Notes: generated by a model from the letters alone, not told the origin. 64,000 bases of DNA from JAKAIY01 sp963809385 (GCA_963809385.1 CAWEJL010000004.1:496001-560000); one strand, 5' to 3'; counted from the first letter of the stretch, positions 27,262 through 36,699 are shown. Numbers and translations: made by a program.

Positions 27262-29175
27262 ATGATAATCGTGTGGCTGGCCGCCATTGGGGCGACTGTC
27301 GTGACAGCGCTGCTGACCGCGCTGACCTGGGCGCTGGGGCGCACGCGGTGGCCGGCGTGGCGCGCCGTGGGGCTGTGGGCCGCGCGGCTGTGGGCGATCA
27401 ACTTCGTCCTCGACCTGCTGATCCTCTACTTCGAGATGCCCGCGCTCACCGGCCCCTACGGCGGCTGGCAGTGGCTGCTGTGGCCACTGACGCTCTCGGC
27501 GGTCTACGTGATCTTCGGCGGCAGCATGGCGCAGGCGCGGCGCTCATTCGAGACGCTCAACGAGCGCATGGGCGCGATGGGCGGCGGCCTGGGAAACATC
27601 TCCTCCTTCACCGCGAGCGGGCGCAAGCGCGGCGGCGGGCGGGTGGTCGCCAGCACGCCGCCGGGAGGCTCCGTATCAGCGGCGGCGGCGGGCGGCGCGG
27701 CGATCGCGCTGGCGCTGCTGATTGGCATCGTCCTCAACGGTATCATCGTCGTCTCTACGACCTGGTTCGACCCCAACGCCAAGGCGCTGGCCGCCATCCC
27801 GAACATCGAGATGGTCTCAAGCTCCACGCCGCTGCCGCCAACCAACGTCAACCATATCGTGCTGGTGACGCAGGACGTAGCGTCCTATCTCGGCCAGCAG
27901 GCGCTCGCCTCCGGCGGGCAGAATCTCGGCTCGCTCTACCACACCGTGAACACCGAATACACGCTCCAGTCGGTGCGTGGCCACCTCTACTGGATCGCGC
28001 CGCTGGTCTACAACAACATCTGGGCGAACCTGGGGCAGTGGCAGAGTCCCGGCTATGTCGTGGTGGACGCCGAAGATCCGAACGCCCTGCCGCAACTGCG
28101 CACGGGCTACCACATGCGCTACCTCCCCGACGCGCTGCTGAATCAGGACCTGCTGCGGCACGTCTACCTTAGCGGCTATGTCAACGGCGATCTGGCCGAC
28201 CCGACGCTGGAGGTAGATGATAACTGGCGCCCCTACTTCACCGTCTCGCTGATGCAGCCCACGCGCGGCTTCACTGGCGAGGTCGTGAGCCGCGTGCTGG
28301 TGGTGGATACGCAGACCGGCGCTATCGCCAGCTATCCGCTGTCGAAGGTCCCCACCTGGGTAGACCGCGTGATTCCGGCTGATGCGGTGAACCAGTACTT
28401 GACGTGGTGGGGGCTCTACGCCCACGCGTCGTGGTTCAACCCGTCAGGCCAGAACCAGCAGTCGCCAGCCACCTCGACGCCAGAGCTGGTCTATAACCAG
28501 GTAGATCAGCCCGTCTGGCTGGAGCCGATGACCTCCAGCGCGGCGTCGGACAACTCCAGCACGGGCGTTGTGCTCTTCGATACGCGCGACATGACGGGGC
28601 GCTTTTACCCGTTGACCGGCCTGGGCGTGACCGACAACGTTACCAGCGCCTTCAAGTCAAACCCCGCCAACATCCGCAACTACGACGTGGGCAACGTCGA
28701 GCTGTACCAGATCTACGGTGAGCCAACCTGGGTGGCGACCTTCACGCAGGCCAACTCCTACGGGGCCAGCTTCCAGGCGGTCGGCATCGTGGACGCCAAG
28801 CATCTAAACGGCGCGAACGTCATCATGGCCTCCAGCAAGGCCGCCGCGCTGACGGCCTACGCCCAATGGCTGGCGGACCACAATGTGACGGGGGCCGGGC
28901 CAGCGTCATCTGGCAATCAGGTGACGCTCACCGGCAAGCTGGCCCGCATCTCGGCGGCGACCCAGAGCGGCGCGACGGTCTACTACATGACGCTCGACGG
29001 CCAGACGAAGATCTTCCAGGCGGGCCTGACGCTCAGCCCGGAGTTGCCACTGGCGCAGCCCGGCGACACGGTCAGCGTGACGTACCTCGACACCGGCCAG
29101 AGCGTGGTGACGCTGTCCGCCTTCAGCGACCAGAACATCCCGCTCGGCGGCCCGACGCCCACGCCGGGGGCGTAG
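27262..29175 (+). CDS. Multi-span membrane protein with large external domain
   Basis: 637 aa. Hydrophobic spans near residues 3-23, 40-58, 70-88 and 146-168 precede a long extracytoplasmic region rich in Tyr, Trp and Asn (YHTVNTEYTLQSV, YLTWWGLYAHASWF). The last 80 residues resemble a small beta domain, followed by PTPTPGA. I do not recognise the family. GAGGAC precedes the ATG. A 58-nt palindrome starts 7 nt after the stop. The divergent deacetylase suggests an envelope role, as inference only. Confidence 0.6.
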   Translation: MIIVWLAAIGATVVTALLTALTWALGRTRWPAWRAVGLWAARLWAINFVLDLLILYFEMPALTGPYGGWQWLLWPLTLSAVYVIFGGSMAQARRSFETLNERMGAMGGGLGNISSFTASGRKRGGGRVVASTPPGGSVSAAAAGGAAIALALLIGIVLNGIIVVSTTWFDPNAKALAAIPNIEMVSSSTPLPPTNVNHIVLVTQDVASYLGQQALASGGQNLGSLYHTVNTEYTLQSVRGHLYWIAPLVYNNIWANLGQWQSPGYVVVDAEDPNALPQLRTGYHMRYLPDALLNQDLLRHVYLSGYVNGDLADPTLEVDDNWRPYFTVSLMQPTRGFTGEVVSRVLVVDTQTGAIASYPLSKVPTWVDRVIPADAVNQYLTWWGLYAHASWFNPSGQNQQSPATSTPELVYNQVDQPVWLEPMTSSAASDNSSTGVVLFDTRDMTGRFYPLTGLGVTDNVTSAFKSNPANIRNYDVGNVELYQIYGEPTWVATFTQANSYGASFQAVGIVDAKHLNGANVIMASSKAAALTAYAQWLADHNVTGAGPASSGNQVTLTGKLARISAATQSGATVYYMTLDGQTKIFQAGLTLSPELPLAQPGDTVSVTYLDTGQSVVTLSAFSDQNIPLGGPTPTPGA

Positions 29176-29181
29176 GGGGAC

Positions 29182-29239
29182 GGACCTCACCCCCTGACCC
29201 CCTCTCCCGCGAGGGAGAGGGGGTCAGGGGGTGAGGTCC
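29182..29239. repeat. Perfect 27-bp palindrome
   Basis: Arms 29182-29208 and 29213-29239 are exact reverse complements around GCGA. The arm is made of CTCACCCCCTGACCCCCTCTCCC-like sequence, a kind of intergenic repeat seen in GC-rich bacteria. It may terminate the gene ending at 29175 but has no U-tract. Confidence 0.85.
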
Positions 29240-29347
29240 ACCGCCCGCTCGCCCATTCCCGCGCTTTCCGCTATACTGCCCGCGATACCTGTATGACATG
29301 CGCGCCGCGCTGGGCGGCGCGAGCGGGTGAGCGGGGAGTGTGCGCGC

Positions 29348-30655
29348 ATGACGGCGCCGTTGGAAGACAGCCTGAACGAGACGGCCCGCCAGGGCGATGA
29401 GAGCCTGGGCGCGGGGCAGCGTGAGGCGATCGAGTTCACGCTGCTGCTGGGGCATGCGCTGAACCAGTACGGCTATCCCGCTGAAGAGCTCAAAGAGATT
29501 CTGGGCGCCGTCTCGGCGCGGCTGGGGTTGCCGCACGTCGAAACCTACACGACGGCGACGGGCCTGCAAATGGCGATCGGCCCGCTCAGCCGCCAGCATA
29601 CCTACCTCATGGAAGTGAAGCCGGGCAGCCTCAACCTGGGGCGCATGATGCGCCTGGATGAGGTCGCGATCGCGGTGATGGAGCGCCGCCTGACGCCTGC
29701 CGCTGGATCGGAGCGCGTGCGCGCCATCCAGGCCTCCGGCTCGCCCTTCCCCGCGCCGGTGACGGCGCTGGCCTTCGCGCTGGCTTCGATGGCGTTCGCG
29801 CGCGTGCTGGGCGGCGGCGCGCGCGAGATGCTGGTCGCGCTGCTGATCGGCGCGCTGACTGGACTCCTGGCGCTGTTCGCGCAGCGTTCGAGTAGGATCG
29901 AGGGGGTCTTCGCGCCCGTGACAGCCTTCATCGCCAGCTTCACCACCGGCGTCCTCGCGGCCACCGCGCTGCCCATGGCGAGCGGCCTGGTGACGCTGGC
30001 GGGGCTGGTAATCCTGCTGCCGGGACTCTCGCTCACCATCGCCCTGGGAGACCTCTCGACGCACCACCTCGTGACTGGCGTCGGACGCCTGAGCGCGGCG
30101 TTGACCACCTTCCTTGGCATCATCTTCGGCGTGGCGCTTGGCGGGCAGCTCGCCGACAAGCTCGCCGGGCCGGCGCGCATCATTCCGCCGGACGCCCTGC
30201 CAGGGTGGACGTTGCTGGCGGCGGTCGCGCTCTCAGGGCTGGCGGCGGCGGTGATCCTGCAGGCGCGCCCGCGCGATGTCGGATGGATACTGATCGCGGT
30301 CGCGCTGGCGTGGACGGTGAGCAACCTGGGTGGGATGATCTCCAGTCAATTGGGGGCGTTCCTGGGCGCGTTCGCCGTCGGCGTGGCGGGCGCGCTCTTC
30401 TCGCGCTGGCGCAACCGGCCCGCGCTGCTGCTCCAGGCGCCGGGGCTGATCATTCTCGTGCCAGGCAGCGTAGGCTATCAGAGCCTCTCGGCGCTGCTGG
30501 AGGCGAATACGCTCTCCGGCGTGCAGGCGGGCTTCAAGATGTTCCTGATTGGAGCCGCGCTGGTCTACGGCCTGCTGATCGCCAACATCCTCACGCCCAG
30601 CCGTGGCGCGCCTCCCGCTAGTCGAGCTTCGCACGCAAAGGAGGTAAAGCAATAA
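29348..30655 (+). CDS. Threonine/serine exporter ThrE family
   Basis: 435 aa. The N-terminal soluble domain (about 25-130) shows FTLLLGHALNQYGYPAEELKE and the family pattern with a short helix-rich core. Ten hydrophobic spans follow, with LPGLSLTIALGDL and LIILVPGSVGYQSL, the ThrE signatures for the two domains fused in one chain. It exports Thr/Ser using the proton gradient. ATG 29348 is preferred over GTG 29327 because GGGGAG lies at suitable distance. Confidence 0.88.
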   Translation: MTAPLEDSLNETARQGDESLGAGQREAIEFTLLLGHALNQYGYPAEELKEILGAVSARLGLPHVETYTTATGLQMAIGPLSRQHTYLMEVKPGSLNLGRMMRLDEVAIAVMERRLTPAAGSERVRAIQASGSPFPAPVTALAFALASMAFARVLGGGAREMLVALLIGALTGLLALFAQRSSRIEGVFAPVTAFIASFTTGVLAATALPMASGLVTLAGLVILLPGLSLTIALGDLSTHHLVTGVGRLSAALTTFLGIIFGVALGGQLADKLAGPARIIPPDALPGWTLLAAVALSGLAAAVILQARPRDVGWILIAVALAWTVSNLGGMISSQLGAFLGAFAVGVAGALFSRWRNRPALLLQAPGLIILVPGSVGYQSLSALLEANTLSGVQAGFKMFLIGAALVYGLLIANILTPSRGAPPASRASHAKEVKQ

Positions 30656-30691
30656 AGCACGAGGAGGTCATGGCGCGCCGGCAGAAGGAAC

Positions 30692-31231
30692 TCACACCCC
30701 GCGCGCCCGCAGCTTCAGCCAGGCGGCATATGCGTACGAGGTGACGACTAGGGAGGGCAAGAGGAGGAGCGTGTATGTGGCGTACAACGGCCGCTCTTCC
30801 AGGGAGAAGGGCGACAGGATGCCATAGAACCTGGCGGCAATGATGAAGAGCGGCAGGAAGACACCGATCAAGAGGATGAATATCCAGAGCGGTTGGCGCC
30901 GTCGCAGGGCAAGGCGGAGGCCAGCTACGCATCCAGTGAGAGCGCAGGCCAAACCCGCCATGACGATGGTGACGGTGACGAGTATGGGAAACAGGATGTC
31001 GTAGCCGCACATGCCGCACGAGCGCGAACGCGTGATTTCATACCAGCGCTCGGCGTCCATCGCCAGCAGGAGGCATCCGGCCACGCTCAGGCCAGCTGAG
31101 AGGACGCTAACGATAAGGACACGGCCCGCGACGGCCTCGCTGGCCGCGCCCCAGCCCACGAAGATTCCTAGGACGATAGGGATGAGGATCAGGGCGGCTG
31201 CCCATGCTGTCGCTTGCTGCGTTGTCGACAC
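30692..31231 (-). CDS. Membrane protein, unknown function
   Basis: 179 aa with four or five hydrophobic spans and a Cys-containing loop (SRSCGMCGYD near residue 72). Basic residues follow the third span. No family recognised; convergent with thrE. The two cysteines two residues apart could bind metal or form a disulfide, but nothing else supports this. Confidence 0.6.
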   Translation of the reverse strand: MSTTQQATAWAAALILIPIVLGIFVGWGAASEAVAGRVLIVSVLSAGLSVAGCLLLAMDAERWYEITRSRSCGMCGYDILFPILVTVTIVMAGLACALTGCVAGLRLALRRRQPLWIFILLIGVFLPLFIIAARFYGILSPFSLEERPLYATYTLLLLPSLVVTSYAYAAWLKLRARGV

Positions 31232-31353
31232 GCCCGCGTCCCCCGTTCCCTCGCTCTTCCCGCGACGCCTTCCAGCGCGGGCGGCGGTCCATCGGGCGCC
31301 TGCTTTAAGGTATATACGGCGGCGTCCGGCGAATTCTCGCGCCCATAGAGACG

Positions 31354-32058
31354 TTAGCCTCTGACGCCGAGTAGCGCGTCCACAGCGGCTACATCGAGCG
31401 CGAGCAGGCTATCCACCACACGGTCGGCGGCCTCCAGGCCGGGCGCGTCGTCCTGCCCGGCGCGGCGCACCGCGACGCAGCGCATGCCCCCGGCGCGCGC
31501 CGCCTGAATCCCGGCGGGCGCGTCCTCGATCACCAGGCAGCGCGCCGGGTCCGCGCCCAGCAGCGCCGCCCCGGCGAGGAAGATGTCAGGCGCGGGCTTG
31601 CCATGCGCCACACGCTCGCCAGAGATGTAGCCATCCAGCCAGGGGCGGATGCCGAGCAGCTCGATGATCGCCTCGATGTTGGCGACAGGCGCCGATGACC
31701 CCAGCGCCTGATGGTAGCCCGCCGCGTGGAGCGCCGCCATCAGCTCGCGCGCGCCAGGAAGCGCGACCGCCTCGCGCCGCAGCAGCTCGCGGTACAGCTC
31801 CTCCTTGCGGTCCGCCATCGCCGCCACCTGATCGGGCGCGCCCACGCCGAAGACCTGGGGAATGATGTCCTGGTTGCGCATGCCAAAGGTGGCCCAGAAA
31901 TCGGCGTCGGAGTAGGGATGGCCACGCTCGGCGGCCATCGCCGCCCACGCCTGCCGGTGCTGCTCGCCGCTATCTATGATCACACCGTCCACATCCCACA
32001 GGATGGCGCACACGCCGCGCGCCGCTCTGAGATCCATAGGCTGTTCGCTTTTGGCCAT
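31354..32058 (-). CDS. HAD-IA hydrolase, beta-phosphoglucomutase-like
   Basis: 234 aa. Motif I DVDGVIIDS (about 24-32), motif II SSAP near 110, motif III Lys in HGKPAPD near 150 and motif IV EDAPAGIQAA near 175, with a helical cap between I and II. Substrate class is sugar phosphates or phosphoglycolate-type; it is not the Cof-type mannosyl-3-phosphoglycerate phosphatase. ATG 32058 chosen from the family N-terminus; the ribosome site is weak. Confidence 0.88.
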   Translation of the reverse strand: MAKSEQPMDLRAARGVCAILWDVDGVIIDSGEQHRQAWAAMAAERGHPYSDADFWATFGMRNQDIIPQVFGVGAPDQVAAMADRKEELYRELLRREAVALPGARELMAALHAAGYHQALGSSAPVANIEAIIELLGIRPWLDGYISGERVAHGKPAPDIFLAGAALLGADPARCLVIEDAPAGIQAARAGGMRCVAVRRAGQDDAPGLEAADRVVDSLLALDVAAVDALLGVRG

Positions 32059-32833
32059 GTTCTTGCTTACCCCATGCTTGCCGTACATTGACGCCTGTAT
32101 CGCCGCGTGGTCGCGTTTCACGCGACCGGGCGCGCGTCCTGGTCCGGGGCCACACCTCACAGTATAGCGGGGCGCGCGCGAAGCGGAAAATTCGCCGCCA
32201 TGTGCCTGGCGCTCGCCCCATCCGGCTGCTAACGGCGCTGGCCATGACCTGAAATGACTACAAATTGGGATATGTGACCATGCGCCGCCGCCCTTCGTTC
32301 ATGGCAGTATCCGCAAACAATGTGTGGAAAACGCCACACTTCACCCTTTTTCAGCGAGCGGCGCGCTGAACACAAGCAATAACAATACATAACACCACAC
32401 GCCCAGAGGACTTTTCACTAGCCCGGAATGGCTACTAACAAGCCGCCGCGTGCCAAGTCACGAAACGCCGGGTATAGTTGGCAAGGTGTTTTCTAGGCGT
32501 ACATCTGTTCTATAGCTGAACAGAGCATCACACTCGTAGCGCGGTGAGCGGTCACCCTGTTCCGGTCGAAGCGACGGCTCCCGGAATCGCGCTTGTCATG
32601 ACCGCGCCTGTACCTGGCAACCAGGATTGCTACCAGGAAGTGGTGGTTAGGAAGCGTCGAGGAGATTTCACCCCCGGCACGGCGCGCGAACTCGCGCGTC
32701 AGGGGGGCGGACTCGCTGGGCTGGCTCATCAGGAGCCGGGCGGGGCCGCGCCAGCCGGTCATGAGCCTCGACACATCCGCGGTGGGACTGCGGCGGACGC
32801 GCCGCGCTCCTATCACTCAGGAGGTATCCGATC
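32059..32833. other. Intergenic region, 775 bp
   Basis: No convincing gene; a minus-strand 107-codon frame at 32493-32816 has no recognisable domain or ribosome site. The part 32230-32480 is richer in A+T. The last 130 nt before the CHAP gene hold alternative stems: GGCTGG (32719-32724) with CCAGCC (32751-32756), or GGCTCAT (32723-32729) with ATGAGCC (32761-32767). These cannot form together. Confidence 0.4.
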
Positions 32834-33844
32834 TTGCTACGAACTGACGCGAAGTGGAGGAACGGAGGGCGCTGGCTCTCGCTCGCACTGCTGGGTGGGC
32901 TGGCGTTCAACGCCAGCCCGGTTGAGGCCGCTGGGGCCTCATCATCCGTGCAATCGTGGATCTCGCTCACGGACGGCCAGCTGTGCCGCACCTGGAGCGC
33001 GCCGGCGTCGGCGGTCCGCGAGCTCGATGCGAGCATCCCCTCGATGGCCGCCGCAACCGGGCTGAGCGTCAACACGCTCGCCTTCAGCGCGACCAGCCAG
33101 CGCAGTCAAAACGCGAAAGGATTCGCAACGGGCCTAAAGGCGTCCTTTGCCACCGGAGCGAACAGCGTCACCATCACGCATTGCGCCAATCAGTGGCATA
33201 TCACCGCTGACAACCGCCTCATCTCCGACGCTCCCACCTGGGTTCCCAACCCGACCGGCGCCTGGCCAACCCTGGATGACAGCGACGCGACCACGCTCGC
33301 GTTCTACAGCGCATCGCTCAAAGCCGCGAACCGGATGGCGAACGCGGCGCCAAGGGCCTTGCACAAAACGCTCATCAAAGTCTCCCATCCGAAGCCGCGC
33401 CCACAACCCAATCCTTCGCCTATCGTTCCAGGGCCTGGCGGCATCGGCCCGTGGACGCCCGTGCCGGGGCATCCCAGCTACGGCATGTCCGACTTCTCGG
33501 GCGACCCGTACAGCGCGTACTTCGGCGTCTGCACCTGGTGGGCGTGGTACACCCGCCGGGATGAGCCCCAGCTTGGCACGCTGGGCATGGCGTATCAGTG
33601 GATCGCGAACGCCCGCGCCAAGGGCATGCGCACCGGCTACAGCCCGGCGGTCGGGGCGACCGCCGTCTTCCAGCCGGGAGTGCAGGGGGCAGGCGGCGGC
33701 GGCCATGTTGGTCACGTCGTGCAGATCCTGAGTGGTGGGTGGTTCGTCATCTCCGAGATGAACTTCACCTGGAATGGCGGCGGTTGGGGCCGCGTGGACT
33801 ATCGCTACGTCCACACCGGCTCGGGCGTCGCGTTCATCTATTGA
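32834..33844 (+). CDS. Secreted CHAP-domain protein
   Basis: 336 aa. A signal peptide (basic start, then WLSLALLGGLAFNASPVEA) precedes a ~190-aa region, a Pro-rich linker and a C-terminal CHAP domain with the nucleophile in FGVCTWWAWY and His in GHVGHVVQI. CHAP enzymes cut peptidoglycan peptides. The start is TTG at 32834 with a full AGGAGG site 9 nt upstream. The leader with competing stems suggests regulated expression. Confidence 0.85.
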   Translation: MLRTDAKWRNGGRWLSLALLGGLAFNASPVEAAGASSSVQSWISLTDGQLCRTWSAPASAVRELDASIPSMAAATGLSVNTLAFSATSQRSQNAKGFATGLKASFATGANSVTITHCANQWHITADNRLISDAPTWVPNPTGAWPTLDDSDATTLAFYSASLKAANRMANAAPRALHKTLIKVSHPKPRPQPNPSPIVPGPGGIGPWTPVPGHPSYGMSDFSGDPYSAYFGVCTWWAWYTRRDEPQLGTLGMAYQWIANARAKGMRTGYSPAVGATAVFQPGVQGAGGGGHVGHVVQILSGGWFVISEMNFTWNGGGWGRVDYRYVHTGSGVAFIY

Positions 33845-33864
33845 CACGCGCCACGGCTCAAGCC

Positions 33865-34004
33865 GGGGATGCGCGCGCTCAAGCGCTTGGGCGGGCGCAT
33901 CCCGCAGCCGCTTCAATCCTGTAATGCGTAAAACTACTGCGTAAAACGGCGACGCGGTTCTGGAATCGCCTTCCACCTGGTAGGGGAGGCGATTCCAGAA
34001 CCGC
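33865..34004. repeat. Hairpin and perfect 17-bp palindrome
   Basis: GGGATGCGC/GCGCATCCC (33865-33903) is a likely terminator of the CHAP gene. GCGGTTCTGGAATCGCC (33954-33970) and its exact reverse complement (33988-34004) form a second stem with a 17-nt loop. Between them GCGTAAAAC occurs twice, at 33926 and 33939. The second stem is too strong and distant for a simple terminator. Confidence 0.7.
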
Positions 34005-34190
34005 GCCTAGCCATGCGCCCCAGCCCGTGACCGCCACGCCTACGCCGCTCGTCCTGTTCACCAGCGGCGGCGCGATCTCCTGTCCCCCGTTCTCGCCGCG
34101 TATGATACGCTATGGTGTGACGCGCGTGGCGTCACACGGAACTGGCGGGACAGCTTGTACGCCGTGAGGCGAGCGAAAGTGAGGCGGGGC

Positions 34191-35537
34191 GTGCGTGACG
34201 AGACGGCGGAGCCCCGAGATTCCAACCATATCTGGCTGCGCCAGTCGGTGACGTTCACCGTCAATGGCCAGACGCGCACCGTCGAGATGGCCCTACCCCT
34301 GCGTACCGGCGCCACTCCCGGCGAGGTCGAGGCGCTCCTCGACGAAGCCGACGCGGGCATGCGCCGCCTCTCGCGCCGCCTCGACGCCCATCTCGCCGAG
34401 CTGAACACCCCATCCGCCGCGAACGCGCCCGCCGCGCGCCCCAACGCCACGCCCGCCGCTAGCGCCGGACGTCCCGCCACGCGCCCGCAAGAGCGCACTG
34501 ACGCGCGCCCGGCCGCCCAACGGCCTGCGCTCCCGCCCGTCCAGCGGCCCACCGCCGCCATACCCCCCACATCCGCCGGGCCCGATCTCACCATCCCCGA
34601 GTTCATCGCCCAGGCCACCGCGATTGGCTACGACTCCCGTCAGGCGATGGACAAACTCGGCGTCCACTCGCTCACTGGCCTCAACCTGCGCGAAGCCCTG
34701 GAAGCCCTGCGCCGCCAGGCCTTGCTCGAAGGGACCGCTCCGGCGGCGCCCAGCCAGCCAGCCGCGCCACCGCTCGCTTTCGAGGAAGAGGAGGATAGCG
34801 CCGCCTTCGCCGGAGAGCCTGAGATGGAGCTTTCCTACCCCGATCCCGCCAGCCTGCCGGACGGCGAGGATGAAGACAGCTTCTTCGCTGAAGAAGCGAA
34901 CGCGGGACAGGCGCCCACCTCCACTGCCTCCAATCCATCCACTGCTGCTCCCGCCCCCAGCCCCACCAGCGGGCCACTCGCTGATGTGCCCGACCTGGGC
35001 GCGCTGCGGCGCGACGCCCGCCTCACACCGGCCTCGAAGCTGCCCGCGCCCACGCCGCGCCGCGCCACGCCGCCAACGGGGAATGGCAAGATCGCCGAGA
35101 CGCCCGCCGCGCCACCTGTCCCCGCGCCCACCGCTGAGGAAACGCCTGCCGCGCGGGCCGAGCGCATCATCGCCGAGTTGCGCACGGCGCATCCCGGCGG
35201 CGCCCCCAGCGCCGACCGGCGCAGCGCCTTCAAGCATGCGGTCATAGACCAGCTGACCCAGAAAGGCGTGGAGGGTCTGACGGTCGGCATCTGGAATCTT
35301 CCCTCCGCTCAGCTTGGCCCGGAACAGATCGAGGCGCTCATCAGCTGGAGCAAGCGCGATGAGTTCGTTGAGGAGGCGCGAGCGGTCTACAAGCTCATTC
35401 AAGCCACCGCTAAAGACACGCAGCCACCCGCGTCCGAGGCCCCAACGCCCCCACCCGCGCCGCCCGCGCGCGGCGACAAGCCAGCGGCCCGCCCGCGACC
35501 CGCGCCACCCGCGCGGGAGCGGCCAGGAGACAACTAA
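34191..35537 (+). CDS. Pro/Ala-rich protein, unknown function
   Basis: 448 aa. An N-terminal beta-like region (VTFTVNGQTRTVEMALPL) and helix, a long low-complexity Pro/Ala stretch, two short helical segments (about 150-185 and 330-400) and a Pro-rich tail. No membrane span or signal peptide. The start is unclear: GTG 34191 follows GAGGCGGGG, while TTG 34155 and GTG 34164 are in frame upstream. The stop overlaps the rsmD ATG by one base, so the two are co-transcribed. Confidence 0.55.
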   Translation: MRDETAEPRDSNHIWLRQSVTFTVNGQTRTVEMALPLRTGATPGEVEALLDEADAGMRRLSRRLDAHLAELNTPSAANAPAARPNATPAASAGRPATRPQERTDARPAAQRPALPPVQRPTAAIPPTSAGPDLTIPEFIAQATAIGYDSRQAMDKLGVHSLTGLNLREALEALRRQALLEGTAPAAPSQPAAPPLAFEEEEDSAAFAGEPEMELSYPDPASLPDGEDEDSFFAEEANAGQAPTSTASNPSTAAPAPSPTSGPLADVPDLGALRRDARLTPASKLPAPTPRRATPPTGNGKIAETPAAPPVPAPTAEETPAARAERIIAELRTAHPGGAPSADRRSAFKHAVIDQLTQKGVEGLTVGIWNLPSAQLGPEQIEALISWSKRDEFVEEARAVYKLIQATAKDTQPPASEAPTPPPAPPARGDKPAARPRPAPPARERPGDN

Positions 35538-36154
35538 TGCGCGTCATCGCCGGAATCGCCAAGGGCCGTAAGCTCAAGTCCCCCACCACGCCCGACACCC
35601 GCCCAATCCTCGACCGCGTCAAGACCGCCCTCTTCGACATCCTGGTGAGAGACGTGATGGACGCGCGCGTGCTCGACCTCTTCGCTGGGGCTGGGCAGGT
35701 CGGCATCGAGGCGCTCAGCCGTGGGGCCGCGTCCGCCACCTTCATCGAGCTGAGCCCGCAGGTCGCCCAACTGGTGCGCGAGAACCTCGCCCACACCCAG
35801 CTAGACGCGAACGCCGAAGTCATCCGCGGAGACGCCTTCAGCTTCCTGCGCACGGCCCGCGCCCAGCGCCGCGTCTATGACCTGATCTACGTCGCGCCGC
35901 CGCAATATAAGGGCATGGCGGCCCAGGCGCTCGTCCAGCTCGACCGCGAGCCGCTCACCGAGCCCGGCGGCATCATCATCACCCAGACCCACCCGCGCGA
36001 GCGCTCCGACTTCGACGGACTGGCGCTTTCCCACTTGCGGCGCTACGATGAGCGGGTATATGGCAGCACCCTGCTGCTCTTCTACGAGCACGTAGAGCAG
36101 ATGGAGCAAGAGCCAGGCGACGTGGTGGAGTCGGAGCGCGCTGACGAGGTGTAA
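35537..36154 (+). CDS. rsmD: 16S rRNA m2G966 methyltransferase RsmD
   Basis: 205 aa. N-terminal MRVIAGIAKGRKL, SAM motif VLDLFAGAGQVGIEAL and FIELSP are typical of RsmD. The catalytic motif, usually DPPY/F, reads VAPPQYKG here, lacking the Asp. Methylates G966 of 16S rRNA in E. coli; activity here is likely but the motif change is notable. Its ATG overlaps the previous stop (TAATG). An HTH protein follows 38 nt downstream. Confidence 0.88.
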   Translation: MRVIAGIAKGRKLKSPTTPDTRPILDRVKTALFDILVRDVMDARVLDLFAGAGQVGIEALSRGAASATFIELSPQVAQLVRENLAHTQLDANAEVIRGDAFSFLRTARAQRRVYDLIYVAPPQYKGMAAQALVQLDREPLTEPGGIIITQTHPRERSDFDGLALSHLRRYDERVYGSTLLLFYEHVEQMEQEPGDVVESERADEV

Positions 36155-36192
36155 GCCACTCGCCGGGGCGTGTAGCATACAGGAAACAGGTA

Positions 36193-36699
36193 ATGAACCG
36201 TTCTGGGGGATTCTCTTTCATCGATGAGGGTGAGGCCGTCCGCCGCCTCGACGTGGACCGCGACACGCTGCTCACCTTCGTGCGCGAGAAGCGGCTGCGC
36301 TCCTATCCCGGCGTCGGCAAGGGCAATTTCTACCGCTTGAGCGAGGTGGAAGCGCTGGCCCGCGAATTACACGGAGCCGCTGAGGCTGAGGCCGAAGCCG
36401 CCGCCGAGACGGGCGCCGCGCCCGCCAAGGGCAAGCTCTTCGATCCAGCCTACAAGGTGCATGTGCGCCTGCTCGCCGACCTGAAGTGGTACGACCTGAG
36501 CGACGATGACCTGCGCGCCTGGGTGCGCGAGATGACCGCCGACGGCTACCCCCGCCAGCGCGCCAACGTCACGATGGTCGTCGAGCGCCTCCAGCGGCTG
36601 CTCGGCCTGATGGATGAGGCAGTGGCGGGATGGCGCGAGCTCAAGCCTGTCGGGCAGCAGGACACGCCCGCGCCCAGCGCGCCGCCCAGCGCGGAATAG
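36193..36699 (+). CDS. Excisionase-like helix-turn-helix protein
   Basis: 168 aa. The N-terminus (FIDEGEAVRRLDVDRDTLLTFVREKRLRSYPG shortened: AVRRLDVDRDTLL, then GNFYRLSEVEALA) is the HTH_17/MerR-like winged helix that binds DNA. An Ala/Glu linker (about 60-78) leads to a helical C-terminal domain (80-150) of unknown role. Same strand as rsmD, which it follows by 38 nt. No phage genes adjoin it, so an excisionase role is unlikely. Confidence 0.65.
   Translation: MNRSGGFSFIDEGEAVRRLDVDRDTLLTFVREKRLRSYPGVGKGNFYRLSEVEALARELHGAAEAEAEAAAETGAAPAKGKLFDPAYKVHVRLLADLKWYDLSDDDLRAWVREMTADGYPRQRANVTMVVERLQRLLGLMDEAVAGWRELKPVGQQDTPAPSAPPSAE

Noticed and set aside
31354..32058. HAD enzyme as the missing mannosyl-3-phosphoglycerate phosphatase
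   Set aside because: It is a subfamily IA enzyme with a small helical cap, whereas MpgP belongs to the Cof-type IIB subclass; it is also 18 kb away.
32493..32816. 107-codon minus-strand open frame before the CHAP gene
   Set aside because: No domain, no ribosome site, and it overlaps structured leader sequence of the CHAP gene.
36193..36699. Excisionase marking an integrated element
   Set aside because: Only the DNA-binding fold is shared. There is no integrase, no attachment-site repeat and no other phage gene nearby.
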